Positions 48,338 to 62,028 of a stretch of 64,000 nucleotides of DNA are shown here, piece by piece (positions within the stretch are counted from its first letter, which is position 1; every line of letters starts with the position of its first letter). The notes under the pieces are model-generated. The model searched no databases, was not told where the DNA came from, and saw only the letters and a list, made by a program, of their open reading frames with translations. The DNA lies in assembly GCA_023630585.1 (NCBI GenBank), contig CM042535.1, positions 36,074,899 through 36,138,898 on the forward strand, given 5' to 3'. This DNA comes from Cranoglanis bouderius. Taxonomy: Eukaryota; Chordata; Actinopteri; Siluriformes; Cranoglanididae. The position numbers were made by a program, and so were the translations under genes.

Positions 48338-50729
48338 ATGGCGTCAGATTTGGATATTCACATTCATAATGAACGGCTTCAGTTCCAGAAGATACAGAGA
48401 CTGGACATGAGCTCCAAGAGAGCCGCCCGGTATAGAGGTATAAATACGCATATACAAACAAACAACAACAACAACAACAAAAAAGGCAACTTTCATTACT
48501 AATACCTTTCTATGAAGCATGTATTTATATGTTGGGAATCTTTTAGGAGCGTTCTGGCTGACTGCACTGTGTCTCGGTTTGATGTGTATTCTTCAGGCGA
48601 CTCTCAACATCGTCCTGAGACTGCACTGTAGGTTCAGCTTTTACAGTAAAGTAGAATGTTATTATTGATATATTAGGTTTTTAATAAGAGGATTTCTGTA
48701 TGTTTTGGCTTGGTGAGATGTTGAACCTAACAGAATACACCGTTACTTTCAGCTAATCCTCAGGCCAAGAATGACGAATTAGAGAGCTGCTACCGTCAGA
48801 CTGTAGAGAGAGACGAGTTACTCACTAGTAACAACAGCCTGACTATAGAGAGAGACGAGTTACTGACTAGTAACGACAGCCTGACTATAGAGAGAGACGA
48901 GTTACTGACTAGTTACAACAGCCTGACTATAGAGAGAGACCAGTTACTGACTAGTTACAACAGCCTGACTATAGAGAGAGACCAGTTACTGACTAGTTAC
49001 AACAGCCTGACTATAGAGAGAGACCAGTTACTGACTAGTTACAACAGCCTGACTATAGAGAGAGACCAGTTACTGACTAGTTACAACAGCCTGGCCAGAG
49101 AGAGAGATCAACAACAAGCAAAAATGATGGAACTGGAGAATGAATTGTTAAAAATAAAGACCAGCTACAACACCATAAGAAATCAGATGGACAAGTTACA
49201 GAAAGAGAAAGACTTACTTCAAAGCAAGTTGGCTGTGTTTGGTGAGTAAATACTCGAAAGCCTCAGTCAATAACTTCCAGTTCGAACTAAGGCAACACAG
49301 CTCCACTTTAATACTTTCCAGTTCTTATAGTCTGGTACCCTGTTTACCATTACTTAATGAAACCAACAGTTCACTAAAATCGAAATAATGTCTTATGGAA
49401 AAGTCCTGAGCACGATATGTTCTACTACGTGATCAGATACACAGGAGAAGCTCAGATGGACACACTTTGGCTCCAGTCTTTACTATATCTCAGTGAGGAA
49501 GAGCTGGAGTGAGAGCAGACAGGACTGCAGAGAGAAAGGAGCGGACCTGGTGATCATAAACAGCGAAGAGGAACAGGTGAATTATGAGACATTACTTGGC
49601 CCCTTATACAACAGTGCTGTCAAATTCAAGATTCTGATTGGTCAGATGGTGTTGATTAAGTTTTCTATAAGAGCAGTTCTGATGATAGTGCTGGCTGTAA
49701 GGCAAATGACAGGTTTATGGGGCTCCTGAATGGTGCAACAGAAAAGTGGTAACCCTATCATCCAGAGTCCAGGAGAACAAAAATTGGGTGGGAGGGATGT
49801 CAATCACAGCATCTCTAGCCAATCATGTGCGTCTGTGAACTCATGTGTGCAGAAGAGGGCGGATATCGCTTTTCTCCGAGTGCGGGTGGCCGGCGTCACC
49901 TTCATCGTTCATTCGTTGTCCGTCATCGTCCCATTTACATTTACGGCATTTGGCAGATGCTCTTATCTAGAGCGACTTACATTTATCTCATTTATATAGC
50001 TGAGCAGTTTAGGATTAAGGGCCTTGCTCAAGGGCCCAACAGTGGCAGCTTGGTGGTGCTGGAGTTCAAACTCATGATCTTCTAAGCAGTAGACCAACGC
50101 TTTAACCACTGAGCTACCACGGCTCCGTGTCCCCTGTTGGTAGCTGTTGTGTGCTAGGGTAGAGCTGACTTGGGTGGGCATTGGCAGGTGACAAAATTAG
50201 GATGAAATTCACAGGTTTATATTAATGTGGTCAGCGGTTTTCTCCAGTAACCCGAACTACTGGTCCAGACCACACCCACTTCTGGTTTCAGTCCTAGTTT
50301 TTCTGTTTTTTTCCACTAAGGAGACAGGTTTTGGAAGGAGTCTCCAGTGTTAGTGCTTTGTTAAAGTTTCCCATTATCCACCACTCCACTCCACATTATT
50401 ATTATTATTGCCTTCCTTATTGTTGGTATTTATTATTGTTTTTTGTTATTGTTTGTATTTTGACAGTATGACAACTGCTATTAATATTTTGTTTTTTTAC
50501 TGTTATTATTGTTTTTAAAAAAAGAATTTTGGTGATATTACTGTTATAATATAACTGTTATTATTTATCTTTTGTACCGTATTTGTTGTTTATGTCCAGG
50601 GTACTTTTGGCTGGTCTGCATTCATTTTTTTCTTATATTGCAAACACTAAATAAAGTCCTTGGTTGGGGTTTGGTGTAGGTATAGGTGGAGCGATATTGT
50701 GCTACAGGGACAAACAAGTTAAATGGAAA

Positions 50730-50793
<64 letters not shown>

Positions 50794-51175
50794 ATGTGTC
50801 TATGTGTGTGTTTACATATTGTCTTCCAATTGCAGAAGTTCATCAGTAAACAGTTGGGCAGCAGTCCGGCTTGGATTGGTCTGATTGACAGAAACAGAGA
50901 GGGCGTGTGGAAATGGGTGGATGGTACGCCACTGACCAATAAGTAAGAAATTGAACTCTGCTTCTGATGTAGTGATGAACTCTACTGGTCTGAGAAACAC
51001 ACCGGATCCTTTGATTATCTCTTTCAGGCACTGGATGGAAGAAGAACCCAACAGTTTTGCAGGAGACAAGGGCTGTGCTATAACTGTACATCAGGCAGAA
51101 CGTGTACAGAGCTGGGCTGCTTATTATTGTGATGATCAGTTTGTTTGGATATGTGAGAAAAAAATGTTGTACTGA
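48338..51175 (+). CDS. Receptor B2: complete type II C-type lectin-like receptor
   Basis: Exons 48338-48437, 48547-48627, 48753-49241, 49437-49576, 50836-50942 and 51028-51175 give 354 residues. Tail, membrane segment and CTLD are as in receptor B. The stalk exon is 489 bp instead of 447, so it has seven 14-residue units against six. In the CTLD exons I see three silent changes and one replacement (His to Gln in DDQFVWICEK), the pattern expected under constraint. All splice sites are conserved. The SINE in intron 4 is at 49932-50126 and the GA tract at 50734-50791. Confidence 0.88.
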
Positions 51176-52594
51176 TCTTCTTCTTCTTCTTCTTCTTCTT
51201 CTTCTTCTTCTTCTTCTTCTTCTTCTTCTTCTCACCAAAAAGTGTTTGGGCAACAGAGACTGTAAGTTGTAGAAACACCTGGTGGAATGGTCAGAAATCC
51301 CACCCACTATTCATGCGCATTGAAACACATCTGTCGGACACTAGGTGGCACTATAATAAGCACTTTTGCATTTTGGTCCATAACTCTGGAACCATAAGGG
51401 CTAGAATCAAAACTCTTTTTACCTCTGAATCCTTGAGTCATGACATACAAAACATGTATCCAATTTCATTTCCATCCTGCAAATGGTTTCGCCATTTAGA
51501 ATTTTTTGAATAATGTACTTTTTCAAACTCCTCCTAGGCTGATCATCCGATTTGCACAAAACTTGGCATGCATGATATACAGACCCTCATGACAAAGAGT
51601 TATCAAAGGAATTTTGATTCATCAAAGCAGTGCAAAGATATTAGCGAATTAATTGGTGAACTCCCATTTTTTACGAATTGATCTATATCTGCACTACAAC
51701 AGAAACGTGACTGTAACTCTGCAACCGTATGTTCGATGAAGTTGAAAATCGGTATGCATCTTCTTTGGTGGAAGTCCTAACATATCCTCTAATATGACTC
51801 GGATGCATGAAAAAACATGGACGCCAGCAGCCAATCACTTTTCAGCGGCTAAAAACGTCAAATCTGAATGACCTACCGTTACAAAAATGTACATTTTCAC
51901 ATATTGTATGAAAACGAATATTTCTACTGATTTTTGTGAAAATTGGCCCAATGTGACGCTATAATAAGCAATTATATGTGTTTGCTAATAACTCGTAAGT
52001 AATAAAAACTTGTCCTAGGCCGTTCATCCAATTCACATGAAATTGTCTTTTTCACAATTGAAATGTCGAGATACTTCAGACAAAAAGTTGTCAAAAGTCT
52101 TTTGATTCATATAATTGTTGTGGAGATATAAGTCCATATATTTGTGGGTGTGGCAAATAATAACTAATTGCCTTATATCTTGTGAACGCAATGCCCAAAC
52201 TTCATGAATCTTGGTACACATGGACAACAGGACAGTCTGAGAAAACATGCCAAATTTCATGAATTTTTGATGTTTGGGTGGCTAACAGCAAATTCTATAT
52301 CATCAGCCATTTATCTCAATGTGAATGACAGATGAGGGCTGTAATACTAATATTGCCACACAAGAGGGAACCACAGGATAATGAATCTTTTTAAGTCTAA
52401 TATTTCCCCCCATCCGTTTCCATCAGTTTGAATGGCTGAATAACTCAACATGTAATAAAAAATGCATTGAAATGAGATTAAATGCATAGAACCATGGTAC
52501 TCTAACAATATCTCCTGAGTTTTATAAAATTAGTAAACAAATGTATGAAATGCTCAAAGATGATTAAAAGTTATCTTAATTTTTTTTTTATATA
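51176..52594. other. (CTT)n and unidentified sequence downstream of receptor B2
   Basis: Duplicate of 6564-7975; the CTT tract is at 51176-51233. Confidence 0.6.
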
Positions 52595-53961
52595 CAGCCG
52601 TGGCCAAAAGTTTTGAGAATGACACAAATATTAATTTTCACAAAGTCTACTGCTTCAGTGTTTTTAGATCTTTTTGTCAGATGTTACTGTTACTGAAGTA
52701 TAATCCCAAGCATTTCATAAGTGTCAATGGCTTTTATTGACAATTACATGAAGTTTATACAAAGAGTCAATATTTGCAGTGTTGACCCTTCTTTTTCAAG
52801 ACCTCTGCAATTCGCCCTTCCCCGAGCCACTTCGTTATCACTTTTGCCTTGTGGCAAGGTGCCCCATCATGGTGGAAAAGGCATTGTTCGTCACCAAACT
52901 GTTCTTGGATGGTTGGGAGAAGTTGCTCTCTGAGGATGTTTTTGTACCATTCTTTATTCATGGCTGTGTTCTTAGGCAAAATTGTGAGTGAGCCCACTCC
53001 CTTGGCTGAGAAGCAACCCCACACATGAGTGGTCTCAGGATGCTTTACTGTTGGCATGACACAGGACTGATGGTAGCACTCACTTTTTCTTCTCCGGACA
53101 AGCTTTTTTCCAGATGCCCCAAACAATTGGAAAGGGACTCATCAGAGAAAATGACATTACCCCAGTCCTCAGCAATCCAATCCCTGTACTTTTTGCAGAA
53201 TAGCAGTCTGTCCCTGATGTTTTTCCTGGAGAGAAGTGGCTTCTTTGCTGCCCTTCTTGACACCAGGCCATCCTCCAAAAGTCTTCGCCTTACTGTGCGT
53301 GCAGACGCACTCACACCTGCCTGCTGCCATTCCTGAGCAAGCTCTGCACTGGTGGTGCCCCGATCCCACAGCTGAATCAACTTTAGGAGACGGTCCTGGC
53401 GCTTGCTGGACTTTCTTGGGCGCCCTGAAGCCTTCTTCACAACAGTTGAACCTCTCTCCTTGAAGGTCTTGATGATCCGATAAATGGTTGATTTAGGTGC
53501 AATCTTACTAGCAGCGATATCCTTGCCTGTGAATCCCTTTTTGTGCAAAGCAATGATGGCTGCACGTGTTTCCTTGCAGGTAACCATAGTTAACAGAGAA
53601 AGAACAATAATTTCAAGCACCACCCTCCTTTTAAAGCTTCCAGTCTGTTATTCTAACTCAATCAGCATGACAGAGTGATCTCCAGCCTTGTCCTCGTTAA
53701 CACTCTCACCTGTGTTAACCAGAGAATCACTGACATGATGTCAGCTGGTCCTTTTGTGGAAGGGCTGAAATGCAGTGGACATGTTTTTTTGGGATTAAGT
53801 TCATTTTCATGGCAAAGAGGGACTTTGAAATTAATTGCAATTCGTCTGATCACTCTTCATAACATTCTGGAGTTTATGCAAATTGCCATCATAAAAACTG
53901 AAGCAGTAGACTTTGTGAAAATTAATATTTATGTCATTCTCAAAACTTTTGGCCGCGGCTG
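52595..53961 (-). mobile_element. Tc1-like transposon, copy 2, internally deleted
   Basis: Same ends as 7976-9540. The transposase starts at 53623 (MVLEIIVLSLLTMVTCKE) but is frameshifted near SDESLSNCLG. An internal deletion of about 200 bp joins ITKWLGE to GRIAEVLKKKGQ, removing NPIENLW and with it the catalytic Glu. This copy is dead, while copy 1 keeps the triad. Confidence 0.9.
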
Positions 53962-55277
53962 TATATATATCCTACGGTTATTATTGTTTATATGCAATCC
54001 AAAGTGATATGTTGAGGTCAGATGATTGTATCATTTCGCGATAATCAGCTAAAGTTCACGTGGCGCCCCCTTGAGGGTTAATAGAGAATAACCATTCGAC
54101 ATCCTCCTAGAAATGCTTTATTAATGCCTTTATTCCCTTATCAAAGAGTATTGTTCATTTATTTAACTGGCATTTATGTTTGTGAAATACTTATGTGAAT
54201 GAATCACTCAGTTTAACTTGTATGTTAAATCGTTTCAGAACCACACTTGTATGCCCAAGAAAGTCACATTCAGTAAACTCATTGAGAGAACTTTGGAAAC
54301 TGCCTGGTGATTCTCTTCAACTAAGGGTCATCACACCCAGTTCTGACCGACTGTCTGCAGTGTTTCGAATTCATCAGAATTAGTGCCTAATTCTATTTTA
54401 ATCACCTTGTAGGGATACGGGGAATATGCTAAAACTGTATAATTTTTTTTTACATCAAGAATATTACTATATTTATTTATATATAACAGCTTCTTTTTTA
54501 AAATTTGAGGTGTAATTTTTTTTCTTTTCTTTTTTTTTTTTTTTTTTTACATTCCAGGTGTTTTACTCATGGTATTCCCACACATGAACCACCTGTTTAC
54601 AATTTAATAAAGTGATTAAAAAAAAGTTGACATTCATATGACATATTGGTAAAGAATCTGGATTGTTTTAAAAAAATAATTTATTCGTAAAAGGGTTCAT
54701 TAATCCACAAAAAGACATTACCATGGCAAGCAAACGAGCAAAAACCACCTAGTGTTATGATCACAACACAAAAGAAATTCAGAAAGCGCAATAATGTAAA
54801 GTATGGTGCACAATATTGTACAGCTTACGTTGAAACAATATACGGAGCTCTTGACCTGCCAGACGAATCCTAATGTATCACTTAAGGCCCAATGAGTCCA
54901 TTAAGTTCTGACTTATCAACTGGAAGGGTGTTGAAACTTTTGCACACGCCACAATTACTACATTAAATGTAACTATAAATGGGTAAAAAGTACATTTTAT
55001 CCGTTATATGACATTAATTACATTAATGCTTCTTTAATACATGTTAAAGGAAAATAATCAACTTTGGGGTGATAGCAGTAACTTGTTGATTATTTTCTTA
55101 GAGTGTTTGATTCCTTACTTACTCATTGTTTTCGCTTTTAGTTTTTCAGGAGTACATCAACAGTAATAGCTCAACACTCCACCAGAGCGCCGCAAACACA
55201 AAGACTCACAAACCCAGAACCTGCAGAAAGTGCAGGTGAAATTGAGTGACGTAGCCTTGAATAACATTATCACTGGA
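53962..55277. other. Upstream region of the receptor C2 exon
   Basis: Duplicate of 9541-10859 without a recognised gene. The ETS/TATA pair follows at 55278-55291. Confidence 0.55.
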
Positions 55278-55402
55278 ACTTCCTCTATAAGTGGCATTAC
55301 CACTTCTAGCTTGAGAACGAAACGTAGACCTAAGACCTAGACAGCAGTCAGGACTGATCTGGTTTAAATTCAGGCTGATTTCTAACGGGTGACGAGTGCA
55401 GA

Positions 55403-55541
55403 ATGGAGATGAGTCAGGATGTATACGCAGACGCAGGAGTTACTGCATATAACACATTTCAGTCAGATGAAGGCATTTATGCGAATGAGCTGAAATTGGA
55501 GCCTCGCTGGAACAAGAACAACCAGGATCCTGCGAACTCAG
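55403..55541 (+). CDS. Receptor C2: first (cytoplasmic) exon only
   Basis: Encodes the same tail as receptor C exon 1 (MEMSQDVYADAGVTAYNTF and the rest), with only a silent TAT/TAC change noted, and its promoter motifs are intact. The donor is GTGCAG instead of GTGCTT. The next 260 bp are CA repeat, a Tc1-like terminus and an assembly gap, so the receptor C membrane, stalk and CTLD exons are missing here. The next phase-compatible exons on this strand are those of receptor F2. Confidence 0.75.
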
Positions 55542-55547
55542 GTGCAG

Positions 55548-55551
<4 letters not shown>

Positions 55552-55621
<70 letters not shown>
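55552..55621. repeat. (CA)n at the end of the direct duplication
   Basis: About 70 bp of CA directly after the homology breakpoint. Confidence 0.95.
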
Positions 55622-55626
<5 letters not shown>

Positions 55627-55802
55627 CTGTGCAAAAGTTTTAGGCACCCTAATTTTTTTATTTTTATTTTTTATTTTTTTATTTTATGACTTCTATATTA
55701 TCAGGTCAGTACAAAAAACATTTCAGATTCCCAAACATTAGTTTTCTAGCACAAAATTAAATGTTACAGAAAAATGTCATTAAAGAAAGCAGTGTATTAC
55801 AT
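55622..55802 (+). mobile_element. Tc1-like terminal repeat cut by the gap
   Basis: CAGTACTGTGCAAAAGTTTT followed by AGGCACCC is a Tc1-type terminus; the remainder runs into the N gap. Confidence 0.6.
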
Positions 55803-55902
55803 NNNNNNNNNNNNNNNNNNNNNNNNNNNNNNNNNNNNNNNNNNNNNNNNNNNNNNNNNNNNNNNNNNNNNNNNNNNNNNNNNNNNNNNNNNNNNNNNNN
55901 NN
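55803..55902. other. Assembly gap of exactly 100 N
   Basis: A run of exactly 100 N is the convention for a join of unknown size. The sequence to its left belongs to the direct copy, the sequence to its right to the inverted copy. Confidence 0.98.
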
Positions 55903-56367
55903 CTCTATAGTTATGGTGTTGTAACTGGTCTGCCCAACACTGACCTCTCTCTATAGTCATGGTGTTGTAACTGGTCTGTAACTTCGTCCTCTCTCTATAG
56001 TTATGGTGTTGTAACTGGTCTGTAACTGACCTCTCTCTATAGTTATGGTGTTGTAACTGGTCTGTAACACTATGGTCTCTCTATAGTCAGGGTGTTGTAA
56101 CTGGTCTGTAACTGTCCTCTCTCTATAGTCAGGGTGTCGTAACTGGTCTGTAACTGGACACCTCATGAAGCAATCACAAAAATACAAGGTCTCATAGATA
56201 AGTGTGTGTAAAATGGCTGTGTGTGTTGAGCTTGTGTGTTGGTGTCTGTACTTAATACGTAAGTATTATTTTTGCATATATACTGTTTTTAGTTTTAGCT
56301 ACACCCCCTCTCAGCCAAGCCAAGTGAACTCCTGTAACTACAACTCATCTGTTCATTACTTTACTAG

Positions 56368-57145
56368 TGTTAGGGTTTCCCCCCACGCTGTTCGCTGAAG
56401 CGGGCGAGCAGCACACTTCCGCATTCACAGACTCTCGTTTTGTTTACTTCGCCACGTGTTTCTTTGTTTTAGTTTATGTCCTGTCTCTGCTCCTGTATGT
56501 TCATTGGTTCTTTGCTTTATCTGTGATTATGTGTTTCAGGTGTTTTGTGTTAAGTCTCATTTTCATTCATGTGTTTAAGCCTTTCGTTTCTTCGCCTCAG
56601 GGCAAAGTATTTGTGCACTCACCTTGTCTCCCACAACTACTGAGCGGATTTATATGGACTGTCTATTCTGTTTTTTTTGACTCTTGCTAACACTTCTCGG
56701 ACTTTGGATTATAGCCTTGCCCCAGTTATCACGATTTCAGGGTTTTGGACATTCGCTAACGTCTTCTGGTTTTTGGAATTAATGCCTAACCCATGTTTTT
56801 AGTTTTGCCAGTGCTGTGAGCTTTGCCCATGTTTTCTAGTTTTGCCATTGATACAAGCTTTGCCCATGTTTTCTAGTTTAGCCATTGCTACGAGCTGAGC
56901 CCATGTTATCTAATTTTGCCATAGCCATGAATTTAGCCTATGTTATCTTAGCCCATGTTATCTAGTTTTTCCATTGCTATGAGCGTTGTCTATGTCATCT
57001 AGTTTTTGACCTTGCTTGAAACCTTCCTGTGTTCCTGAGTTCTTTGGCTTCATGTGTTAGAGTTGTCCCATAACTTTTGAACTGTTCCTAATAAACTGAC
57101 TTTTCCCCTGCACTTGCATCTGGCTCCCGTTCCCGTGATCTAACA
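56368..57145 (+). mobile_element. Solo LTR, copy 2
   Basis: TGTTAGGGTTTCC to GTGATCTAACA with ACTAG target duplications at 56363-56367 and 57146-57150. AATAAA lies near its 3' end (CCTAATAAACTGAC). Counterpart of 33483-34258. Confidence 0.87.
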
Positions 57146-57150
57146 ACTAG

Positions 57151-58022
57151 TGTATTTTATAAATGCTCCTCTTTTTGCAAATCACATTGCTATACAGGAT
57201 TATATAATAGGAAATAAGCGCATGAGGAAGAAATCAGCTCCACACTCCACTATAGTAGGGGCCCAGCTAAATGTTTTTGCCAAACTGAAGATGCCTCTAA
57301 GACAGCAGTGTAGGGGAAATGGGACTGTTTATACCCTTCTGCTCTCTGGACCCCTCATGTGGAAGCCTGAGGTTTACACCCCTATAGTTGTGTCTCTACA
57401 TGTAGCTAGATACTCCTCAACACTGATCATAAATAATGATTTTTTGGTTATCATGGTTTTTTCCTCATGCTGGCACAGACTTTTTATCCAAGTCACTTTT
57501 ATCCTCTGCTGATTCATTAAAGGTCTGAACAGCTGTATTGTCTTGTTTATTGAATAATATGCTACAAATATAAATTGACCTGAAATAAATGAATTGATAG
57601 CTTAGTTTGACCACATTTGAAATGTGTCTGTCGACTTGTGGTAATGAGGCATTTAGATTCACAAGGTGCTTTTACATCTTCTATGGAAAATTGTTACCGT
57701 ATCGCAGATAAACACAAACCAGGCACAACCCCATCAACATTTTTTTAAAGACCTGAGCATTAGCTTTGTCTTCCCATGTTTAGCAAGACTAGCTTAGCTA
57801 GCATATAGTAATGTAGCATAAATATATAAATATAAGTACAAAAAATAAAATCAAGTAACATTGGGACAGTCTAGTGATAGTAACCATCATACTGACATTA
57901 ATTTACTGCACTTATAAAACATTTCTGTCACATGAAATGAATAGCAGCAGCAGCAATTAGCATTTGTGTTGTGTTTTTTTTTGTTGTTTTTTTTGTTTTT
58001 TTTTTTTGCTTGTTTTGATATA
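57151..58022. other. Intergenic stretch, no gene recognised
   Basis: Inverted counterpart of 32613-33477, ending in a T-rich run (57971-58008). Confidence 0.5.
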
Positions 58023-59532
58023 CAGGTGCATCTCAATAAATTAGAATGAAGAAGTTCCTTTATTTCAGTAATTCAACTCAAATTGTGAAACTCGTGTATT
58101 AAATAAATTCAATGCACACAGACTGAAGTAGTTTAAGTCTTTGGTTCTTTTAATTCTGATGATTTTGGCTCACATTTAACAAAAACCCACCAATTCACTA
58201 TCTCAACCAATTAGAATACTTCATAAGACCAATAAAAAAAAAAAAAACATTTTTAGTGAATTGTTGGCCTTCTGGAAAGTATGTTCATTTACTGTACATG
58301 TACTCAATACTTGGTAGGGGCTCCTTTCGCTTTAATTACTGCTTCAATTCGGTGTGGCATGGAGGTGATCAGTTTGTGGCACTGCTGAGGTGGTATGGAA
58401 GCCCAGGTTTCTTTGACAGTGGCCTTCAGCTCATCTGCATTTTTTGGTCTCTTGTTTCTCATTTTCCTCTTGACAATACCCCATAGATTCTCTATGGGGT
58501 TCAGGTGTGGTGAGTTTGCTGGCCAGTCAAGCACACCAAGACCATGGTCATTTAACCAACTTTTGGTGCTTTTGGCAGAGTGGGCAGGTGCCAAATCCTG
58601 CTGCAAAATGAAATCAGCATCTTCAAAAAGCTGGTCAGCAGAAGGAAGCATGAAGTGCTCCAAAATTTCTTGGTAAACGGGTGCAGTGACTTTGGTTTTC
58701 AAAAAACACAATGGACCAACACCAGCAGATGACATTGCACCCCAAATCATCACAGACTGTGGAAACTTAACACTGGACTTCAAGCAACTTGGGCTATGAG
58801 CTTCTCCACCCTTCCTCCAGACTCTAGGACCTTGGTTTCCAAATGAAATACAAAACTTACTCTTATCTGAAAAGAGGACTTTGGACCACTGGGCAACAGT
58901 CCAGTTCTTCTTCTCCTTAGCCCAGGTAAGACGCCTCTGATGTTGTCTGTGGTTCAGGAGTGGCTTAACAAGAGGAATACGACAACTGTAGCCAAATTCC
59001 TTGACACGTCTGTGTGTGGTGGCTCTTGATGCCTTGACCCCAGCCTCAGTCCATTCTTGTGAAGTTCACTCAAATTCTTGAATCGATTTTGCTTGACAAT
59101 CCTCATAAGGCTGCGGTTCTCTCGGTTGGTTGTGCATCTTTTTCTTCCACACTTTTTCCTTCCACTCAACTTTCTGTTAACATGCTTGGATTACAGCACT
59201 CTGTGAACAGCCAGCTTCTTTGGCAGTGAATGTTTGTGGCTTACCTAGTGAACCAAACTGAGAGACCATTTTGAAGGCTCAGGAAACCTTTGCAGGTGTT
59301 TTGAGTTGATTAGCTGATTGGCATGTCACCATATTCTAATTTGTTGAGATAGTGAATTGGTGGGTTTTTGTTAAATGTGAGCCAAAATCATCAGAATTAA
59401 AAGAACCAAAGACTTAAACTACTTCAGTCTGTATCCATTGAATTTATTTAATACACGAGTTTCACAATTTGAGTTGAATTACTGAAATAAATGAACTTTT
59501 CCACGACATTCTAATTTATTGAGATGCACCTG
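58023..59532 (-). mobile_element. Tc1-like transposon, copy 2 of the 31110 element
   Basis: Same inverted ends. The transposase is on the minus strand, with the C-terminal frame 58304-58783 (LQQDLAPAHSAKSTKSW, LNPIENLW) and a frameshifted N-terminal part (58954-59260). The shared break implies that inactivation preceded duplication. Confidence 0.9.
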
Positions 59533-59544
59533 TATTCCTCTAGT

Positions 59545-60590
59545 ACAGGGGTCTCAAGCTCGCGGCCCGCGGGCCAACTGCGGCCCGTGGGACGATAGTT
59601 TGCGGCCCTCGCCTTAATAATAAAATTTAATGTTGGTGCGGCTCGCGCGTTTGATATGAATGGCACTTTACAGTGTTGTGTGCGGAGCTGAAGGAACCAA
59701 CCAATCACGGTGGGGTATATGGCTCTCGGAACATTGCGGAAATTACGTTCTCCGTGCGTCGACTAAACACTGAAACTGAAACTGAAACTGAAACTGAAAC
59801 TTCAACGCGACAGTGACACCGTGTGGGATTATATATATTACACAGCCCTGCAGTGAAGAGAAAGGTTGGTGACGAGCACAGACAATTTCAGGAAAAGTGG
59901 GAAATGCAATATTTCTTTGTTGAGCACAGGGGCACCCCGACGTGTCTTATTTGCACAGAGAAAGTTGCGGTGCACAAGGAATACAATTTGAAACGTCATT
60001 ACACAACTAGACATGCTGAGGAGTATGCAAAATACCAGGGAGATGAGAGAGCCAACCGGATTGCCAATCTTAAAACATGTCTACTGAGGCAACAAGATTT
60101 CTTTAAGAAAGCAACCAAAGAGAATAATGCAGCAGTCGAGCTAGCTACGTGGTCAGTGAGATGATAGCTAAAGCAGGAAAGCCATTCACAGAAGGTGAAT
60201 TTGTCAAAAAGTGCATATTAAAGGCTGCAAGTATTGTCTGTCCAGAAAAGAAAGATCAGTTTAGCAACATCAGCCTTTCTGCCAACACCGTGGCAGAGCG
60301 CATTTCTGACCTGTCAAGTGACATTTATGATCAACTGTGTGAGAAAGCAAAATGCTTCAGTGGATACTCAGTCGCTCTTGATGAGACTACAGACATCACC
60401 GACACTGCCCAGCTCGCAATATATGTCCGTGGTGTTGATGACAATTTTGAAGTTATGGAGGAGTTGCTCACAGTAATTCCAATGCATGGCCAGACCACTG
60501 CTCAGGAGATATTTCACCGGCTGTGTAATGCCATTGAGAATGTCGGTTTGCCATGGAAGAGGTTTTTTCTTTTTTCTGTTTTCTTTTTTC
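59545..60590 (+). mobile_element. hAT-type fragment, copy 2
   Basis: Counterpart of 30070-31100: BED-finger frame (59823-60164) and transposase frame (60149-60595) with ALDETTDITD. It lacks about 20 bp around the putative start Met of copy 1 and is truncated at the same place. Confidence 0.8.
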
Positions 60591-61484
60591 TATAGAAAAC
60601 ATTCTTGTTTTCTATAACAGCAGCTCTGACCATAGCTCTGGCTACAAGGCAAATCTCTGGATTAATTTAACAAGCTCGTTTTAATACCTTTGCCTTGCTG
60701 ATGTAACAACGCAGGGACTTGTATAGCAAACAATCCGTCTGTTTACTGCTTCTATAATGTAAGTGATAACAGAAACTAACCTGTCTCATGGATATTCCAC
60801 AATATTCATTAACATATATATTCATTCATTCATTAATTTATTCATTTTACACACAACACTTGGGAGCAAGTCAGGAGAATTCACCCCAGATGGAATAAAA
60901 CTCCACTGCAGTTTAACAATGCATGTTATTCATAATACCTTTCCACAGTGCAGTATGAAAGGTTTAACTTAACAACTTGTAACAACAAAAAAAAAAGTTA
61001 TTACACACCACATATATTAACAAAAAAGAAAAACATGAAGTACCATGTAGAAGTACTAATTCATTTACTAATAATAAGAGGAAGACGAGGGGAATGAGGA
61101 AGAGAAAGACAAGTCTCATAGTTTCATTAGCAGGTTTTTCTCTGTGACAAATTCAGTATATTAAAGTTACCTGAGTGAACTGTACGCATTTGATGGAGAA
61201 TACAAAGCAGTTCTATAAGTCTCTCTGGATAAGCTCGTCTGCCGAACGCTGTGAATGTAAACGTAAAGTCGACTTTTAAAATTCCAAATGTCAAAATTGT
61301 GTATAATTGAGACCGCCTCTGATTTCGGCAAACTCTGGCCTGTAGGAGTTGGGCACAATCTGCAAGTGTACAAGTCTGAAGCTTGAATAATGATGTGCAC
61401 AATTCTGGATTTAGATATAATAAATATACATCTGTACAAATATACAACTAATAAATATACATCTGTGTCCATTCCTCCCCTCAG
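60591..61484. other. Upstream side of receptor F2
   Basis: Counterpart of 29142-30069, with the same SINE fragments; no cytoplasmic exon is recognised. Confidence 0.5.
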
Positions 61485-61947
61485 GACTCAACACTGCATG
61501 GAGCAGGTGTTACAGAGCGACTGCAGTGTGTGTGCTGCTGCTGTGTGTTCTCCTGCTGACTGCCGTCACAGTGCTGTGGATCAAATACAACAACCTGACT
61601 ACAGAAAACAACCATCTACAGACCAGTTACAACAACCTGACTGTGGAGAGAGACCAGTTACTGCAGGAGAGATCTGGACTGCACAGTGTGCTTTTGAATC
61701 TTGGTAAGTGAATATTGTAGATATACTGAATGTTAAAAACTCACATTTACAGTCACATCTGAAGCATTATGAATAAATCACTATGTGGTATGGGTTAATA
61801 TTTTTGTAAATACTCTGTTCAAGGATGCAGATTTTTCAGCTCGAGCGTTTACTGCATTTCTAATGAAAATAAGGGCTGGACTGAGAGCAGAAACTACTGC
61901 ACTGCTAGAGGAGCAGACCTGGTGATCATAAACAGCAGAGAGGAACA

Positions 61948-62028
<81 letters not shown>

